Source of the DNA: Ignavibacteriaceae bacterium
GTDB taxonomy: Bacteria > Bacteroidota > Ignavibacteria > Ignavibacteriales > Ignavibacteriaceae
Direction of reading: 5' to 3'
NCBI GenBank assembly: GCA_023231105.1
Contig: JALNWB010000150.1
Location: 1 to 9,444 of the forward strand
Length of the DNA: 9,444 nucleotides
Part shown: positions 1 through 7,255 of the stretch, piece after piece
Layout: each line of letters starts with the position of its first letter
How positions within the stretch are numbered: position 1 is the stretch's first letter
The notes under the pieces: generated by a model
Database searches by the model: none
Seen by the model: only the letters and a program-made list of their open reading frames with translations
Told to the model about the DNA's origin: nothing
Position numbers and translations under genes: made by a program

Positions 1-1071
1 AAAAATTATGATGTCCATACTCCTTATCCTTTGCACGGAATGGATTTGGCGATGAAACTCAAACCATCAAAATTAGGATATATTACTTTAGCATTCGGAT
101 TATTCGGCGTTGCGTTTGCACTGCTGTTTATGTATTGGGCGATGTCAAAAGATTATCCAATGATTATCGGCGGGAAACCGTTTTTTGCATTACCTGCATT
201 CGTTCCTATTACGTTTGAAGTGACGGTTCTACTTGCAACACTTGCAACGGTTATTTCGATGCTCGCATTCTATTTCAAATTTCCATTTAACAGTCATCCG
301 CTGCACGATACTCCTTATATGAAAGCGGTCTCTTCAGATAAATATGGAATTTGTATTGATGCCGATGACGATTTATTTGATCTTGAAAAAGTTAAAGCTT
401 TATATAAAGAATTAAAAGGGAAAAATATTTCTGAAGTATATTTTCCCGTTGCAGAACCATTCAGAATATTTGAACCGAGATTTTTAACGTTGCTTGTAGT
501 TGTTGCCTTAGTGACTTCGGGCGTTACTTATCTAACTTTGAATAAACTGCTTTACATTACGCCATTTACCTGGTTGATGAATCAGAACAAAGTTAATGTA
601 CAATCAAAAAGTACCTTTTATGCTGATGGTTTTGGAATGAGAAAACCGGTTGAAGGAACGGTCGCACGGAATTTTATTCCTTATGAATATAAAGGACTAA
701 CTGCGCCTGTTGTTCCGCTTTCAAATCCATTAATTCCTACACCAGAAGTATTACAACTTGGTAAGAAAAGATTTTTAACATTCTGTTCGCCTTGTCATGG
801 CAATTTTGCTGATGGCGACAGCCGGTTAAACAACCAGTTTCCAAATCCACCAAGTTTGCATTCTGAAAAAGTCCGTGGTTGGCAAGATGGAAATATTTAT
901 CATGTAATTACCAACGGACAAAATGTAATGCCGTCTTATGCGTCTCAACTTTCACGCGATGAACGCTGGGCAGTTATTCATTATATCAGAACGCTGCAGA
1001 AAGCAAAAAATGCTTCTCCATCTGAAATTATTGAAGCGAAAAAGGAGACTTCGTCAAATGTCGCAAAATGA
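1..1071 (+). CDS. actDE: ACIII subunits ActD and ActE fused (DUF3341 membrane domain + monoheme cytochrome c), 5'-truncated
   Basis: Part of the quinol:cytochrome c oxidoreductase ACIII in the cytoplasmic membrane. The frame is open from base 1 (reading K-N-Y-D-V-H-T-P), and this is typical internal ActD sequence, so the real start is upstream; the TTG at 31 and later ATGs are internal. In window codons, about 1-155 are ActD-like: two membrane helices (about 25-46 and 71-92) flank a GGKPF...PAFVP segment, followed by a soluble part. A third helix lies at about 161-180. Codons about 200-345 are ActE-like, with FYADG...PVEGTVAR, heme c motif CSPCH at codons 262-266 (784-798), and a probable Met ligand at 310 in VMPSYASQ. 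ActD and ActE are separate genes in well-studied ACIII operons, so this is a fusion, and the third helix replaces the usual ActE lipoprotein signal. It overlaps actF by 14 bases. Confidence 0.93.
   Translation, partial: KNYDVHTPYPLHGMDLAMKLKPSKLGYITLAFGLFGVAFALLFMYWAMSKDYPMIIGGKPFFALPAFVPITFEVTVLLATLATVISMLAFYFKFPFNSHPLHDTPYMKAVSSDKYGICIDADDDLFDLEKVKALYKELKGKNISEVYFPVAEPFRIFEPRFLTLLVVVALVTSGVTYLTLNKLLYITPFTWLMNQNKVNVQSKSTFYADGFGMRKPVEGTVARNFIPYEYKGLTAPVVPLSNPLIPTPEVLQLGKKRFLTFCSPCHGNFADGDSRLNNQFPNPPSLHSEKVRGWQDGNIYHVITNGQNVMPSYASQLSRDERWAVIHYIRTLQKAKNASPSEIIEAKKETSSNVAK
1042..1047 (+). promoter_or_regulatory. Shine-Dalgarno site of actF
   Basis: AAGGAG lies ten bases before the ATG at 1058, inside the end of the actDE frame. 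It settles the actF start at 1058 rather than at an in-frame upstream codon near 938, which would add 40 hydrophilic residues read from the preceding gene's sequence. Confidence 0.8.
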
Positions 1072-2248
1072 TTTAGTTTATCATAAGAAAAATCTTCCTG
1101 AAAGTTTAAAGCGATTAGGCTTTCTGCTTCTTGGTATCGGGTTAGCGTTAGGCATTGCAGGATTTCTTTTTGATGCTCAAAGAGCGCTATTTAATTATTT
1201 GCTCGCTTTTGTTTTTATCACGAGTATTGCTATCGGATCATTATTTTTAGTTGCCCTTGAATACATTGCCGGTGCGGAATGGAGTACGCCGATAAGAAGA
1301 ATCCCTGAATTTTTAGCTTCGTTTATACCGCTTCTATTCATTTTGGTCATTCCTCTGTTGCTTAATGTTCATTCAATTTTTGAATGGTCTCAAAAAAATG
1401 TAGTTGCCGGAGATAAAATTTTAACCGGTAAATCACCTTATTTGAATACTACTTTCTTTATTGTCAGAACAGTTTTGACCATTGGAATTTGGTCTCTCTT
1501 TTACTATTTGTTTGTTAGAAATTCGCGTAAACAAGACATAACCAAAGATCAACTTCTTACAAAAAAGAACATCAAGTTATCCGCGATATTTATTCCGGTC
1601 TTTGCAATTACCGTTACGGTTTCTGCAATTGATTGGATGATGAGTTTGGCGCCGCATTGGTTTTCAACAATTTTCGGAATTTACTTTTTTGCCGGTTCGT
1701 TTGTTGCGGCTTTGGCAGCAATAACATTGGCTACTATTCTATTGAAAGAAAAAGGATACCTCCATCCCAAAATGAATAATGAACATCTTTTTAGTTTAGG
1801 CGCTTTACAGTTTACGTTTATTAATTTCTGGGCTTACATTGCTTTTTCACAGTTCATGTTAATTTGGTACGCAAATCTTCCGGAAGAAACAGTTTGGTTT
1901 ATCGCTCGATGGGGTGGAATGTGGTCATACATTTCTTTAGGATTGATCTTTGTCCATTTTCTTGTTCCTTATGCAGTTCTACTTTCACAACCGGCAAAAA
2001 TGGATCCCAAGCGATTAAAGTTTATTTCAATTTGGATTTTGGGTGCTCGTTTTCTTGATTTATACTGGTTGATCATGCCTCAAATTCATTCTGCAAAAGC
2101 GGGAATACTGACGCTCGTTTTTGAATTCGGTTTTCTTGTTGCAGCGGTCGGCGGATTTTTATTAGTTTTCTATTTCAATGCTAAAAAACAAAATCTTGTT
2201 CCGATAGGCGATCCGAAACTTGAAAAAGGTTTAAACTTCAGATTATAA
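1058..2248 (+). CDS. actF: ACIII integral membrane subunit ActF (NrfD/PsrC-like)
   Basis: Integral membrane subunit of ACIII, homologous to the NrfD/PsrC family and related to ActC. The family is often annotated as quinone-binding subunit 2, although ActC is the better supported quinol site. The 396-residue protein has about ten hydrophobic helices, the first at about 20-38 and the last at about 351-373. Family-typical segments are visible: the stretch from D192 to about 210 (DWMMSLAPHWFSTIFGIY), FSQFMLIWYANLPEE at 263-277, and a helix with FVHFLVPY at 298-305. Length matches the family. The ATG at 1058 is chosen for its AAGGAG site and because it begins with the usual polar N-terminus before helix 1. 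It overlaps actDE by 14 bases, suggesting translational coupling, and lies 12 bases before the next cytochrome gene. Confidence 0.94.
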   Translation: MSQNDLVYHKKNLPESLKRLGFLLLGIGLALGIAGFLFDAQRALFNYLLAFVFITSIAIGSLFLVALEYIAGAEWSTPIRRIPEFLASFIPLLFILVIPLLLNVHSIFEWSQKNVVAGDKILTGKSPYLNTTFFIVRTVLTIGIWSLFYYLFVRNSRKQDITKDQLLTKKNIKLSAIFIPVFAITVTVSAIDWMMSLAPHWFSTIFGIYFFAGSFVAALAAITLATILLKEKGYLHPKMNNEHLFSLGALQFTFINFWAYIAFSQFMLIWYANLPEETVWFIARWGGMWSYISLGLIFVHFLVPYAVLLSQPAKMDPKRLKFISIWILGARFLDLYWLIMPQIHSAKAGILTLVFEFGFLVAAVGGFLLVFYFNAKKQNLVPIGDPKLEKGLNFRL

Positions 2249-2260
2249 TTGTAAACTCTT

Positions 2261-3184
2261 ATGGCAAAAATTAAATTTTCTTTTTCTGAATTACTGAATA
2301 ATCCGATTAAAATAATGGCGGTAATGTATCCTTATTTTCTTGTGGTAATAATCGGCATCGGATTTATCTATATAGGAAATTCCGGTTCTCTCGTTCAAAA
2401 TAAAGTAGCTCCAAAACTTGATGACTCAACAATTGTTGTAACTGATTTGCAAATTACTGATGCAAAAATTGCATCGGCGGTTGATCTAAAAAGTTTTACG
2501 GAAATAAATCCGGCTTTAATTGAAAAAGGGAAACAGCTTTTTCAAACAACTTGTTCTTCTTGCCATGGAGTTGAAGGAAATGGAGATGGAACTGCGGGAG
2601 CCGCACTCAATCCGAAACCAAGAAATTTCCATTTAGTTGCCGGTTGGAAATTTGGTAGAAAAGCAACCGAAATTTATAACACCGTGCAAAAAGGAATTTT
2701 AACTTCCGGAATGCCGGGCTTTGATTATTTAGCTCCATCGGATAGAATTGCCATTATTCAATTAATACGTTCGTGGATGCCTGAGCCGCCGAAAGATACT
2801 CCTGAAGATGTTGCTAATCTTGATAAATTGTACGCGCTTTCTGCAGGCACAAAAGTTCCGGGAACAATCCCCGTTGTAACGGCGGAGAAATTATATCAAA
2901 CAAACTATTCAGATAAAATAGGGAAAATAAATTTTGCCTTGGCTAAACTTTTAAGTGAAAAGGGAACCAATTTATCCGCAAAAATATTTTTTGATGTTAC
3001 TACCAATCAGCAAAAAGCATTGGTTACTTTGTTCAATTCATCTTCATGGCAATTAGGTGAAAAAGAATTTCTTGCAGTTATTGCAGATAATCTTTCGGAA
3101 AATGGTTTCTCCGGAAAGATTTTTTCGTTGAGTAGTTCTGAGATTTCAAATTTATTAACATTATTAAAAAGTGTCACTATATAA
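2261..3184 (+). CDS. membrane-anchored monoheme cytochrome c with uncharacterised C-terminal region
   Basis: Probable periplasm-facing electron carrier between ACIII and the oxidase. The 307-residue protein has an N-terminal anchor helix (about 20-39) without an obvious cleavage site. A class I cytochrome c domain follows at about 84-173, with CSSCH at 98-102 (2552-2566) and a likely axial Met at 151 in SGMPGFDYL. The domain ends in the usual helix, AIIQLIRSWMPE. Residues about 175-307 contain no CXXCH and match no family I recognise; the closing LSSSEISNLLTLLKS faintly recalls a cytochrome c C-terminal helix. No strong Shine-Dalgarno site precedes the ATG; the 12-base gap is AT-rich. It is 1 base from the SCO gene. 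The cytochrome assignment is secure. The role as ACIII-to-oxidase shuttle is inferred from position; it could instead be an accessory subunit of either complex. Confidence 0.88.
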   Translation: MAKIKFSFSELLNNPIKIMAVMYPYFLVVIIGIGFIYIGNSGSLVQNKVAPKLDDSTIVVTDLQITDAKIASAVDLKSFTEINPALIEKGKQLFQTTCSSCHGVEGNGDGTAGAALNPKPRNFHLVAGWKFGRKATEIYNTVQKGILTSGMPGFDYLAPSDRIAIIQLIRSWMPEPPKDTPEDVANLDKLYALSAGTKVPGTIPVVTAEKLYQTNYSDKIGKINFALAKLLSEKGTNLSAKIFFDVTTNQQKALVTLFNSSSWQLGEKEFLAVIADNLSENGFSGKIFSLSSSEISNLLTLLKSVTI

Positions 3185-3185
3185 A

Positions 3186-3998
3186 ATGAAAAAGAAAACG
3201 AACCCGTTGTATTTCCTTCGATTGCAATCGGCATGGTTACTACTTTTCGTATTCCTTTTTTCTTCTCAGTTAATTTTTGCCGGTAACGGAGAAAAAAGCA
3301 AAGTTATTCCTGGAATTAATGAAAAGCTTGGGCAACAAATTGCATTGCAATCAGTTTTTCTAGATGAGAATGGGAAACAAATATCGATGCAGCAAATCAT
3401 CGATAAACCAACAGTGCTGATGTTCGTTTATTATGATTGTCCCGGTTTGTGTAATCCTTTAATGGCGGAAGTTGCATCACAAATTGATAGAATTGATTTA
3501 ACGCCGGCAAAAGATTATCAACTTGTTTGTGTCTCTATCGATGAAACTGAAACTTCAACCGTAGCTTCAAAGAAAAGACAAAATATTTTAACGGCTGTAC
3601 AAAAACAATTTCCTCCGGATGGCTGGCGGTTTTTAACCGGCGATAAAGAGAATATCTTAAAGTTGACAAGTTCTGCCGGATTTTCATTCAGAAAAGAAAA
3701 TGGACAAATTGCACATGCGCCTACTTTAATATTAGTTTCTGCCAACGGCAAAATTACTCGTTATTTACTTGGTACTACTTTTCTTCCATTCGATTTGAAA
3801 ATGGCAATCATCGAAGCCTCCGAAGGAAAAGTTTCTCCTACAATCGCTCAGATTTTAAAGTTTTGTTTCAACTATGACCCGCAAGGCAGAAAATATGTTT
3901 TAAATATTACAAGAATTGCCGGAGGCGGAATTTTATTAATCGCAATTGTGTTAGTAATTGTATTATCCATCAAGCCAAGAAAATATAAAAAGAGTTAA
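3186..3998 (+). CDS. sco: SCO1/SenC-family copper chaperone, with C-terminal membrane anchor
   Basis: Thioredoxin-fold protein that in this family delivers copper to, or reduces the cysteines of, the CuA site of oxidase subunit II. In this 270-residue reading the N-terminus is a signal-like sequence with a basic start, a hydrophobic core at about 16-31, and a plausible cut after IFA. The CXXXC copper motif is CPGLC (C85, C89), and the third ligand is likely H177 in AHAPTLIL. A second hydrophobic helix at about 244-262 is followed by a basic tail, so the protein is probably held by its C-terminus; many SCO proteins are held only by an N-terminal helix. ATG 3186 is preferred over an in-frame GTG at 3171. 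It follows the previous stop by one base and gives the cleaner signal peptide. It lies just before the oxidase genes, consistent with CuA assembly. Confidence 0.93.
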   Translation: MKKKTNPLYFLRLQSAWLLLFVFLFSSQLIFAGNGEKSKVIPGINEKLGQQIALQSVFLDENGKQISMQQIIDKPTVLMFVYYDCPGLCNPLMAEVASQIDRIDLTPAKDYQLVCVSIDETETSTVASKKRQNILTAVQKQFPPDGWRFLTGDKENILKLTSSAGFSFRKENGQIAHAPTLILVSANGKITRYLLGTTFLPFDLKMAIIEASEGKVSPTIAQILKFCFNYDPQGRKYVLNITRIAGGGILLIAIVLVIVLSIKPRKYKKS

Positions 3999-4012
3999 GA
4001 GGTTAAGAATTC

Positions 4013-5650
4013 ATGCACAATAATGGACATGCAGTTAGTTATTTAGATTATAAAGGTAAACATTCCGGCATTTTTGCATGGATATTGTCAACCGATCATA
4101 AAAGGATTGGTTTACTTTATCTTATGGCATCTCTTCTTTTTTTTGCGGTGGGTGTTACGTTCGGATTTTTAATGCGGTTGGAATTAATCGCTCCCGGAAG
4201 AACAATCATGGACGCGCAGACGTACAATTCATTGTTTACTCTGCACGGCATTATCATGATTTTCCTTTTTGTTATTCCCGGTTTGCCGGCAGTCTTTGGA
4301 AATTTTTTCCTCCCAATTCTTATCGGCGCAAAAGATGTTGCTTTCCCAAGATTGAATTTACTTTCGTGGTGGCTTTACATTCTTGGCGCATTGCTCGCGG
4401 TTATTTCAGTTTTTCTTCCCGGCGGACCAGCTGATACCGGTTGGACTTTCTACATTCCTTACAGCATCAGAACCACTACGAACGTTATGCCGGCGTTAAT
4501 TGCTGCATTCATCTTAGGATTTTCTTCAATCTTAACCGGTTTGAATTTTATTGTAACAATTCATCGTATGCGCGCGCCGGGAATGAGCTTCTTCAGAATG
4601 CCTTTGTTTGTTTGGTCTTTGTATGCAACCGCATGGGTTCAAATTTTAGCTACTCCGATAATCGGAATTACTCTTTTGTTGGTAACCATCGAAAGATTAT
4701 TTGGTGTCGGATTATTTGATCCTGCTTTAGGCGGTGATCCGGTTTTATATCAACATTTATTTTGGATCTATTCTCACCCCGCAGTTTATATTATGATTTT
4801 ACCTGCGATGGGCGTAATCTCGGAAATTATTCCTGTCTTTTCTCACCGGACAATTTTCGGATATAAGTTTATTGCATTTTCGAGTTTGGCTATCGCTCTC
4901 TTTGGCTCGATGGTTTGGGCGCATCATATGTTTACCGTTGGAATGAGCGAGACTGCTCAAATTATTTTTTCTTTGTTGACATTTCTCGTCGCCATTCCAA
5001 GTGCGATTAAAGTTTTCAACTGGGTAGCCACATTGTACAAAGGATCAATTTCCACCGATGCACCTTTATTATATGCTTTGGGATTTATCTTTTTGTTTTC
5101 AATCGGCGGATTCACAGGATTAATTCAGGGCGCTCTTTCCGTTAACATGCACATCCACGATACTTCTTTTATTGTTGCACATTTTCATTACGTGATGTTC
5201 GGAGGAACGGGATTCGGAATTTTTGCCGCGATGCATTATTGGTTTCCGAAGATGTTTGGCAAAATGTATAATATGAAAACCGCAAAAGTTGGATTTTGGG
5301 TTTTATTTGTTGGATTTAACACTCTCTATTTTCCTATGTTCGTGATGGGTTGGTTAGGTATGCCAAGAAGATATTATGATTATTTACCGGAATTCCATAT
5401 CTATCATCTTATCTCAACAATTGGTTCATGGATATTGATAACAGGTTTGATTATCATGTTTACAAATTTTATTAAAGCGTTGCGAAGTAAAACAACTTAT
5501 ACTGCGATAAATCCCTGGGGCGGAGAAACGCTTGAATGGACTATTCCAAACAAACCGCCGTTGGAAAATTTTGAAGTTATTCCGACTATTACTGCCGGAC
5601 CTTATGAATTTAAAGATAATGATGAATTTTTAATGAAGGAGAACAATTGA
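4013..5650 (+). CDS. coxA: cytochrome c oxidase subunit I, A2-type heme-copper oxidase
   Basis: Catalytic subunit that reduces O2 to water and pumps protons. The 545-residue protein has the usual 12-helix core. Low-spin heme ligands are H78 and H392, and the high-spin heme ligand is H390 (VAHFHYV). CuB ligands are H255, H304 and H305 (WAHHMF), with the cross-linkable tyrosine Y259. The D-channel entrance residue D108 (GAKDVAFPRLN) and the K-channel lysine K333 (IKVFNW) are present. The motif before and after the CuB histidine is YSHPAVY, lacking the glutamate of A1-type GHPEVY enzymes; this Tyr-Ser pair defines the A2 type, as in Rhodothermus caa3. The soluble tail after about 495 reads NPWGGETLEW, as in the family. 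An AGAGG site (3998-4002) lies ten bases upstream of ATG 4013. It overlaps coxC by four bases. Confidence 0.98.
   Translation: MHNNGHAVSYLDYKGKHSGIFAWILSTDHKRIGLLYLMASLLFFAVGVTFGFLMRLELIAPGRTIMDAQTYNSLFTLHGIIMIFLFVIPGLPAVFGNFFLPILIGAKDVAFPRLNLLSWWLYILGALLAVISVFLPGGPADTGWTFYIPYSIRTTTNVMPALIAAFILGFSSILTGLNFIVTIHRMRAPGMSFFRMPLFVWSLYATAWVQILATPIIGITLLLVTIERLFGVGLFDPALGGDPVLYQHLFWIYSHPAVYIMILPAMGVISEIIPVFSHRTIFGYKFIAFSSLAIALFGSMVWAHHMFTVGMSETAQIIFSLLTFLVAIPSAIKVFNWVATLYKGSISTDAPLLYALGFIFLFSIGGFTGLIQGALSVNMHIHDTSFIVAHFHYVMFGGTGFGIFAAMHYWFPKMFGKMYNMKTAKVGFWVLFVGFNTLYFPMFVMGWLGMPRRYYDYLPEFHIYHLISTIGSWILITGLIIMFTNFIKALRSKTTYTAINPWGGETLEWTIPNKPPLENFEVIPTITAGPYEFKDNDEFLMKENN
5636..5641 (+). promoter_or_regulatory. 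Shine-Dalgarno site of coxC
   Basis: AAGGAG five bases before the TTG at 5647, embedded in the last codons of coxA. Together with the TTGA overlap (start TTG, coxA stop TGA), it supports the non-ATG start for subunit III. The next in-frame Met is M23 (W-M context: LGMWLF), already in the first helix, so it would truncate the protein. Confidence 0.75.
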
Positions 5651-6270
5651 GTACAATTGCCGAACACACAGTTGGACATGTTCACCGGGACGATATCGGT
5701 TCACGTCTTGGAATGTGGCTTTTCCTTTTTACTGAATTGGTTTTATTCGGAGGGATGTTCCTTGTTTATGCGGTTTACAGATTTACCTATCAACATGAAT
5801 TTCACGTTGCCGCAAAAGAATTAAATACTTCTGTTGGCGCTTTAAATACGATAATTCTTCTCACAAGCAGTTTAACTATTGTGCTGTCAATTATCGCCAT
5901 CAGAAAAAACAATAAATTTTTGTCTGTCTTTTTTCAAATTTCTACAATGGTTTTAGCTTTCGGATTTTTGGTGAATAAATACTTCGAATGGAATATTAAA
6001 ATTCACCACGGAATTTTTCCAGGATCAGAAACACTTTTAGGCAAAGGGAACGGGGAGATCATCTTCTTTGGTTTATATTATGTCATGACGGGTTTACACG
6101 CGTTGCACGTAATCATCGGAGTGTTGTTAATTGAAGTGATGGCAGGATATACAATTAAAGGAAGAATCAATTCTACTAATTATGTCCGCCTTGAAGCCGC
6201 GGGACTTTATTGGCACCTTGTTGATATTATTTGGATTTTCTTATTCCCGCTTTTCTATTTAATTACTTGA
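5647..6270 (+). CDS. coxC: cytochrome c oxidase subunit III
   Basis: Non-catalytic membrane subunit that stabilises subunit I and supports proton uptake. At 207 residues it is the short, five-helix bacterial form, with helices at about 21-45, 64-84, 92-111, 136-170 and 184-205. Family signatures include FLFTELVLFGG (E30), KYFEW (E114), the FGLYYVMTGLHALHVIIG block with H151 and H154, and the ending GLYWHLVDIIWIFLFPLFY. The start is TTG, overlapping the coxA stop by four bases and served by AAGGAG at 5636-5641. The gene order I-III-IV-II places it directly after coxA, and it is 13 bases from subunit IV. The family assignment is clear from these motifs. Confidence 0.97.
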   Translation: MSTIAEHTVGHVHRDDIGSRLGMWLFLFTELVLFGGMFLVYAVYRFTYQHEFHVAAKELNTSVGALNTIILLTSSLTIVLSIIAIRKNNKFLSVFFQISTMVLAFGFLVNKYFEWNIKIHHGIFPGSETLLGKGNGEIIFFGLYYVMTGLHALHVIIGVLLIEVMAGYTIKGRINSTNYVRLEAAGLYWHLVDIIWIFLFPLFYLIT

Positions 6271-6283
6271 GGAATTTTTTTGT

Positions 6284-6583
6284 ATGAATGGAGAACATTT
6301 GGAAAGTACAGTTGAACATAAACCGACATATGGAATTTATATTTTAGTGTGGCTTGTGTTGATGATGCTTACCGGCGTTACGGTTGCCGTTGCCGGAATC
6401 AATTTTGGAAACATTACCGTTGCAACTGCATTAACGATTGCGATCATCAAATCTTATTTGGTGCTTACGTTTTTTATGCACCTTAAAACGGAAACCGCAA
6501 CGTTTAAAATATTTGTTGGCGTGGCTCTACTGTTTCTTTTGATTTCAATAGCTCTATTATTTTCAGATTATAGTTTTTTATAA
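6284..6583 (+). CDS. coxD: cytochrome c oxidase subunit IV (prokaryotic, caa3-type)
   Basis: Small membrane accessory subunit of bacterial aa3/caa3 oxidases. Its 99 residues form three hydrophobic helices (about 17-38, 44-66 and 73-93), the usual size. The diagnostic segment is IIKSYLVLTFFMHLKTE around 54-70. A GAGGA site at 6269-6273, overlapping the coxC stop, lies ten bases upstream of ATG 6284. It is eight bases from coxB. These subunits are poorly characterised biochemically and a role in assembly or stability is inferred from the family. Confidence 0.93.
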   Translation: MNGEHLESTVEHKPTYGIYILVWLVLMMLTGVTVAVAGINFGNITVATALTIAIIKSYLVLTFFMHLKTETATFKIFVGVALLFLLISIALLFSDYSFL

Positions 6584-6589
6584 GGTGAT
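6583..6589 (+). promoter_or_regulatory. Shine-Dalgarno site of coxB
   Basis: AGGTGAT starts on the last base of the coxD stop codon, a few bases before ATG 6592, and supports that start. It overlaps the end of coxD, consistent with coupled translation. Confidence 0.65.
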
Positions 6590-6591
6590 AC

Positions 6592-7254
6592 ATGATTTTT
6601 GGTTCAAACCATATTGAATTAGTAAACGGAGCTTTTTGGTTTATAGTTAGTATTTCTTTTATACTTTTATCTTTCATAACATTTTTAATGATCTACTTTG
6701 TTTTTAAGTATAACAGAAAAAAAGGAAAGAAAGCCGTTAACATTCACGGTAACACCAAGTTAGAAATAATCTGGACGGTTATACCCGTTATTCTTGTTAT
6801 GGCGATGTTTTGGTATGGATGGATTGGTTATCGCGATTTGAAAAATCCACCCAAAGATGCAATGATTATTAAAGTAACCGCGCAAATGTGGAAGTGGACA
6901 TTTGAATATGACAACGGTGTTAAGACTGATTCACTTTACGTTCCCGTTAATAAAGCAATAGAAGTAAATCTTCATTCATTAGATGTGAATCATAGTTTTT
7001 TCATCCCGGCTTTTCGTTTTAAACGGGATGTTATGCCGAATAGAAATAATTCCATTTGGTTTTTACCTGCGACTGTTGGGAAATATGATATTGCCTGCGC
7101 AGAATATTGCGGATTAAACCATTCGGCAATGTATTCCAAAGTAATTGTTCTTCCCAAACAAGAATATGATGCATGGATGAAGAATGAATTAGCAAAGAAA
7201 AACGCTTCGTCAACTCAACTCCCTATTGTTATCGATTCAACTAAAGTAAAATAG
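6592..7254 (+). CDS. coxB: cytochrome c oxidase subunit II (CuA domain)
   Basis: Electron-accepting subunit with the dinuclear CuA centre in the periplasm. In its 220 residues, two N-terminal helices (about 14-38 and 57-80) precede a cupredoxin domain at about 90-190. CuA ligands are all present: H134 (VNHSFFIP), C169, E171, C173, H177 and M180 in CAEYCGLNHSAM (7096-7131). The aromatic electron-entry strand MWKWTFEY sits around 99-106. A short polar tail follows at about 190-220. There is no C-terminal cytochrome c domain, unlike many A2-type caa3 enzymes, so electrons must come from separate cytochromes. No cleavable signal peptide is evident. The gene is placed last among the oxidase genes (after IV), whereas subunit II is often first. 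It ends one base before the ctaB start. Confidence 0.98.
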   Translation: MIFGSNHIELVNGAFWFIVSISFILLSFITFLMIYFVFKYNRKKGKKAVNIHGNTKLEIIWTVIPVILVMAMFWYGWIGYRDLKNPPKDAMIIKVTAQMWKWTFEYDNGVKTDSLYVPVNKAIEVNLHSLDVNHSFFIPAFRFKRDVMPNRNNSIWFLPATVGKYDIACAEYCGLNHSAMYSKVIVLPKQEYDAWMKNELAKKNASSTQLPIVIDSTKVK

Positions 7255-7255
7255 A

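Noticed and set aside
938..1057. In-frame upstream extension of actF from position 938
   Set aside because: It reads the actDE sequence in another frame and yields a hydrophilic, Lys/Arg-rich stretch. The ATG at 1058 with AAGGAG at 1042-1047 fits far better.
3171..3185. GTG start of the SCO gene, 15 bases upstream of the chosen ATG
   Set aside because: It overlaps the end of the previous gene and adds only five residues (MSLYK) before the MKKK signal start. ATG 3186 directly follows the previous stop and gives a regular signal peptide. It cannot be fully excluded.
3007..3751. Open frames on the minus strand across the cytochrome and SCO genes (3007-3234, 3518-3751), and others at 7031-7213 and 7426-7617
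   Set aside because: They lie wholly or largely opposite strongly supported coding frames, and their translations show no recognisable domain. They are shadows.
1864..4719. Short plus-strand frames inside actF (1864-2058) and coxA (4441-4719)
   Set aside because: They are out of frame with well-supported membrane proteins and have no family signal.
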